Of a stretch of DNA of 64,000 nt, positions 61,725-64,000 are shown one piece after another; the stretch's first letter is position 1; every line of letters starts with the position of its first letter. This stretch comes from Desulforudis sp. Lineage in GTDB: Bacteria > Bacillota > Desulfotomaculia > Desulfotomaculales > Desulforudaceae. Location of the stretch: positions 62,001 to 126,000 of the forward strand of contig QZIR01000074.1 of assembly GCA_003604975.1 (NCBI GenBank), written 5' to 3'. The notes under the pieces were generated by a model. The model was not told the origin of the DNA, made no database searches, and saw only the letters and a list, made by a program, of their open reading frames with translations. The translations under genes and the position numbers were made by a program.

Positions 61725-63115
61725 TGACTGCTACCCTCCACCGGTTGACGCAACTGTATGAGTGCTTCCACGATTTGCTCCATTCTCACCCCGCGCGAGC
61801 CTTTGACCAGGACGAATCCCGCGGTCGGCAGAACGGTCTCGAGAACCCGGACGGTCTCGTCATTGGTCGCACAGGAAATCACCTGCCGGGTGTCCATACC
61901 CGCTTCAAGGGCTCCTTTAGCGGTCAAGCGGGCTTCCTCCCCGACCGTTACCAACGTCGTAATGCCGCTTTCGGCAGCGGCCCGCCCGACTTCCAGGTGC
62001 CCCTTTTCGCTATGGGTGCCAAGTTCGAACATACTGCCCAGCACCGCAATCCGTGGGTAGGAATCGGCCAGGTCGGACAGCACATTTAGGGCGGCCTTCA
62101 CCGAAGCTGGACTGGCGTTGTATGTGTCGTTAATAATAGTCAGACCGCCAATTTCCATTATATGCAAGCGCAGCGGAGATAAGGCCGTCGATGTCATCCC
62201 CTGCCGAATTTCTTCAAGTTCAAGTCCCAGTTCAAGGCCCACGGCAATCGCCGCGAGCGCGTTAACCGCAATATGCCTGCCCGGTACGGGAATGAAAAAA
62301 TCCTGTTCAGCCCCGTGGATCAAGGTCTTGAACCGGGTGCCCTGCTGTCCGGTAACACAAGACAGCAGGTGGATATCGTTGTACTCACCAGCGCCAAACC
62401 GTACTACGCGTCCCGAACACCTGGTCGCCAAACGGTCGGCAAAGGGGCTGTCCCCATGAATTACGGCCAGACCGTCCCCGGGTAGGTTTTGCACAAGTTC
62501 ACCCTTGGCCTCCGCGATGTTGGACACCGAGCCCAACAGTTCCAGGTGGGTCTCGCTGATGTTGGTGATCACACCGATGGTGGGAAGGGCGACCTTGCAG
62601 AGGGCGTCAATCTGGCCCAGTCCCCTCATCCCCATTTCGACGACGGCTACCTCGTGCTCCTCCCCGATTTCCAGCAGAGTGAGAGGCAGTCCATACTCGT
62701 TGTTCAGGTTACCCTTGGTGGCCAGTACACGGTACCGGCGCACCAACACACCCATCAGCAGGTCCTTGGTGGTGGTCTTACCGGTGCTGCCCGTGACCGC
62801 CACTACCGGTATTCCGGCACGAAGACGGTTATGCCGGGCCAGAGCCTGCAGGGCCCGGGTGGTATCGTCCACCCGGACTACGGGAACGGCAACACCCCGG
62901 ACGTCGCGGTCAACGATCAGGGCGGCGGCGCCTTTGGTCACGGCCTGTCCCAAGTAATCGTGACCGTCAAACTGGGTTCCCTTTAACGCAAAAAACAGTG
63001 CCCCACCCTCAAGGGTCCGTGTGTCCGTGCCGACACGGTCCACGACCTGCTCAGGTGTGCCCTGCAAAAGCCGGCCCCCGGTGGCCTTACAGACTTCCCC
63101 AAGTGTGTGTTTCAT
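61721..63115 (-). CDS. murF: UDP-MurNAc-tripeptide-D-alanyl-D-alanine ligase
   Basis: The product has 464 residues. The ATP loop is TGSTGKTTTKDLLMGVL; EYGLPLTLLEIGEEHEVAVVEMGMRGLGQI (in parts), INDTYNASPASVKAAL and LGSMFELG are MurF marks. It adds D-Ala-D-Ala. I chose the ATG at 63115, which overlaps the murE end by 29 bp; the ribosome site is weak, as expected for a coupled gene. Confidence 0.95.
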   Translation of the reverse strand: MKHTLGEVCKATGGRLLQGTPEQVVDRVGTDTRTLEGGALFFALKGTQFDGHDYLGQAVTKGAAALIVDRDVRGVAVPVVRVDDTTRALQALARHNRLRAGIPVVAVTGSTGKTTTKDLLMGVLVRRYRVLATKGNLNNEYGLPLTLLEIGEEHEVAVVEMGMRGLGQIDALCKVALPTIGVITNISETHLELLGSVSNIAEAKGELVQNLPGDGLAVIHGDSPFADRLATRCSGRVVRFGAGEYNDIHLLSCVTGQQGTRFKTLIHGAEQDFFIPVPGRHIAVNALAAIAVGLELGLELEEIRQGMTSTALSPLRLHIMEIGGLTIINDTYNASPASVKAALNVLSDLADSYPRIAVLGSMFELGTHSEKGHLEVGRAAAESGITTLVTVGEEARLTAKGALEAGMDTRQVISCATNDETVRVLETVLPTAGFVLVKGSRGVRMEQIVEALIQLRQPVEGSSQ

Positions 63116-64000
63116 CATCTAAAGTATACCCCATGTCCGCAAGTTTCTCGGCCGCGACCAGGCGGTCGTCAAACGGGAATTTGGTTTTGCCGATGATCTG
63201 GTAGTCCTCATGTCCCTTGCCGGCGATGACCACGATGTCCCCTGCACGGGCCTCGGCGATGGCCCGCCCGATCGCCTCCCGCCGGTCAGGGACGACCAGG
63301 TAACCGGAGGGTTTCACTTCACGGACCCCAACCTCTACCTGTTCGATGATGGAAAGCGGATCTTCAGTGCGCGGGTTGTCAGAGGTCACAATCGCCAGGT
63401 CGGAACATCCGACCGCGATCCTACCCATGATTGGCCGCTTGGTCCGGTCGCGATCACCCCCACAGCCAAAGACGGTGATGACACGGCCCATGGTGATTTT
63501 CCGGGCCGCCCGAAGCACGTTTTCCAATCCATCGGGGGTATGGGCGTAGTCCACAATAACGCCGAAGTCCTGTCCCAGATAAACCGGTTCAAACCGCCCG
63601 GGGATCCCTCTGACGCCGGACAGGGCCAGCCGGATCTCACTTGGGGTGAAGCCTTCCGCCAGCCCCAGCGCCACAGCGGCCAAGGCGTTATAAACGTTAA
63701 ACTGGCCGACAAGTCTGGTATCTACCTGGAATCGGCCCCATTCGCTCTCAACCTTAAACTCCGTTCCCCGGGGGCCGATGCCGGGTTCGGTGGCCCGAAC
63801 CGCAGCCCGGGCGTCCAGGCCGTATGTTAGGGCGCGGTCGCCCAGCATTTGCACCAACCGAACACCGTAAGGATCATCAACGTTGACTACGGACGGCGCC
63901 CCTGCGCCCAGACGCAAAAAGAGCGAGGCCTTCGCCTGAAAATAGTCGTTCATGTCGCGGTGAAAGTCCAGGTGATCCTGGGTCAGGTTCGTAAAAACCG
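63087..64000 (-). CDS. murE: UDP-MurNAc-tripeptide synthetase MurE (3' part)
   Basis: The first part lies beyond the right edge. Visible are about 303 residues: the frame continues to the edge with TNLTQDHLDFHRDMNDYF, the MurE central motif, then RGIPGRFEPV, VIVDYAHTPDGLENVL, VFGCGGDRDRTKRPIMG (typical) and SDNPRTEDPLSIIEQV. DNPR is the signature of enzymes that add meso-diaminopimelate, so the wall is of the DAP type; PSGYLVVPDRREAIGRAI follows. It ends inside murF. Confidence 0.96.
   Translation of the reverse strand, partial: VFTNLTQDHLDFHRDMNDYFQAKASLFLRLGAGAPSVVNVDDPYGVRLVQMLGDRALTYGLDARAAVRATEPGIGPRGTEFKVESEWGRFQVDTRLVGQFNVYNALAAVALGLAEGFTPSEIRLALSGVRGIPGRFEPVYLGQDFGVIVDYAHTPDGLENVLRAARKITMGRVITVFGCGGDRDRTKRPIMGRIAVGCSDLAIVTSDNPRTEDPLSIIEQVEVGVREVKPSGYLVVPDRREAIGRAIAEARAGDIVVIAGKGHEDYQIIGKTKFPFDDRLVAAEKLADMGYTLDDETHTWGSL

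Overview
The window is GC-rich chromosomal DNA from an endospore-forming, low-branching Firmicute. It carries spoIIGA-sigE-sigG, spoIIR, a CwlD-type amidase, a YhcN/YlaJ lipoprotein, a PdaB-type deacetylase, ytaF and a YlmC/YmxH protein. The gene style (frequent TTG/GTG starts, an undivided dcw cluster lacking ftsA, TauE/SafE and FmdB proteins, a cation/acetate symporter) suggests the Peptococcaceae/Desulfotomaculales. That placement is inference; no 16S or sulfur-pathway marker is present to prove it.

Layout. 1-10 kb is an accessory region: the start of a truncated membrane protein resembling an ion-pumping antiporter subunit, a membrane protein next to a TauE/SafE exporter, a tandem DUF1847 protein, a zinc-ribbon RDD protein, a CBS-pair protein, a UspA-DUF485 fusion joined to an ActP-like symporter, a decayed integrase end beside tRNA-Val, dacF and pdaB. 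10.4-15.5 kb is a complete branched-chain amino acid ABC operon (livK-H-M-G-F) with a strong promoter and a terminator-like hairpin in its leader. 15.8-20.4 kb holds sporulation and cell-wall genes, a PAS-GGDEF-EAL protein and dedA. 20.6-25.3 kb is the polA-mutM-ytaF-coaE block. 26.4-32.7 kb holds T-box-controlled ileS, then DUF167, divIVA, ylmG, proC, sepF and ylmE, all on the minus strand.

32.8-42.4 kb is a phosphate island: an HlyD-like protein, phoU, pstBACS with a textbook Pho box, phoR-phoP, then ylmD/pgeF and an MBL/beta-CASP hydrolase whose genes overlap. This island separates ylmD from ylmE. 42.5-46 kb is a short accessory stretch: FmdB-like, a small unknown protein, an orphan intein-like (Hint) protein, a PRC-barrel protein and an MCP-like protein with a degraded signalling tip.

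46-64 kb is the sporulation sigma block followed by the division/wall (dcw) cluster in minus orientation: murE-murF-mraY-murD-ftsW-murG-murC-murB-murA-ftsQ-DUF881-DUF881-sbp-ftsZ-spoIIGA-sigE-sigG-spoIIR. These genes make the lipid II precursors, assemble the septum and then switch on compartment-specific sporulation transcription. Most overlap or nearly touch, which suggests long co-transcribed units.

The less explained items are the Hint-domain gene, the Usp-DUF485 fusion, the tandem DUF1847 protein, the MCP-like protein without a normal kinase-control tip, the conditional-terminator candidates upstream of livK and dedA, and a perfect 27-bp palindromic repeat placed exactly between two genes.
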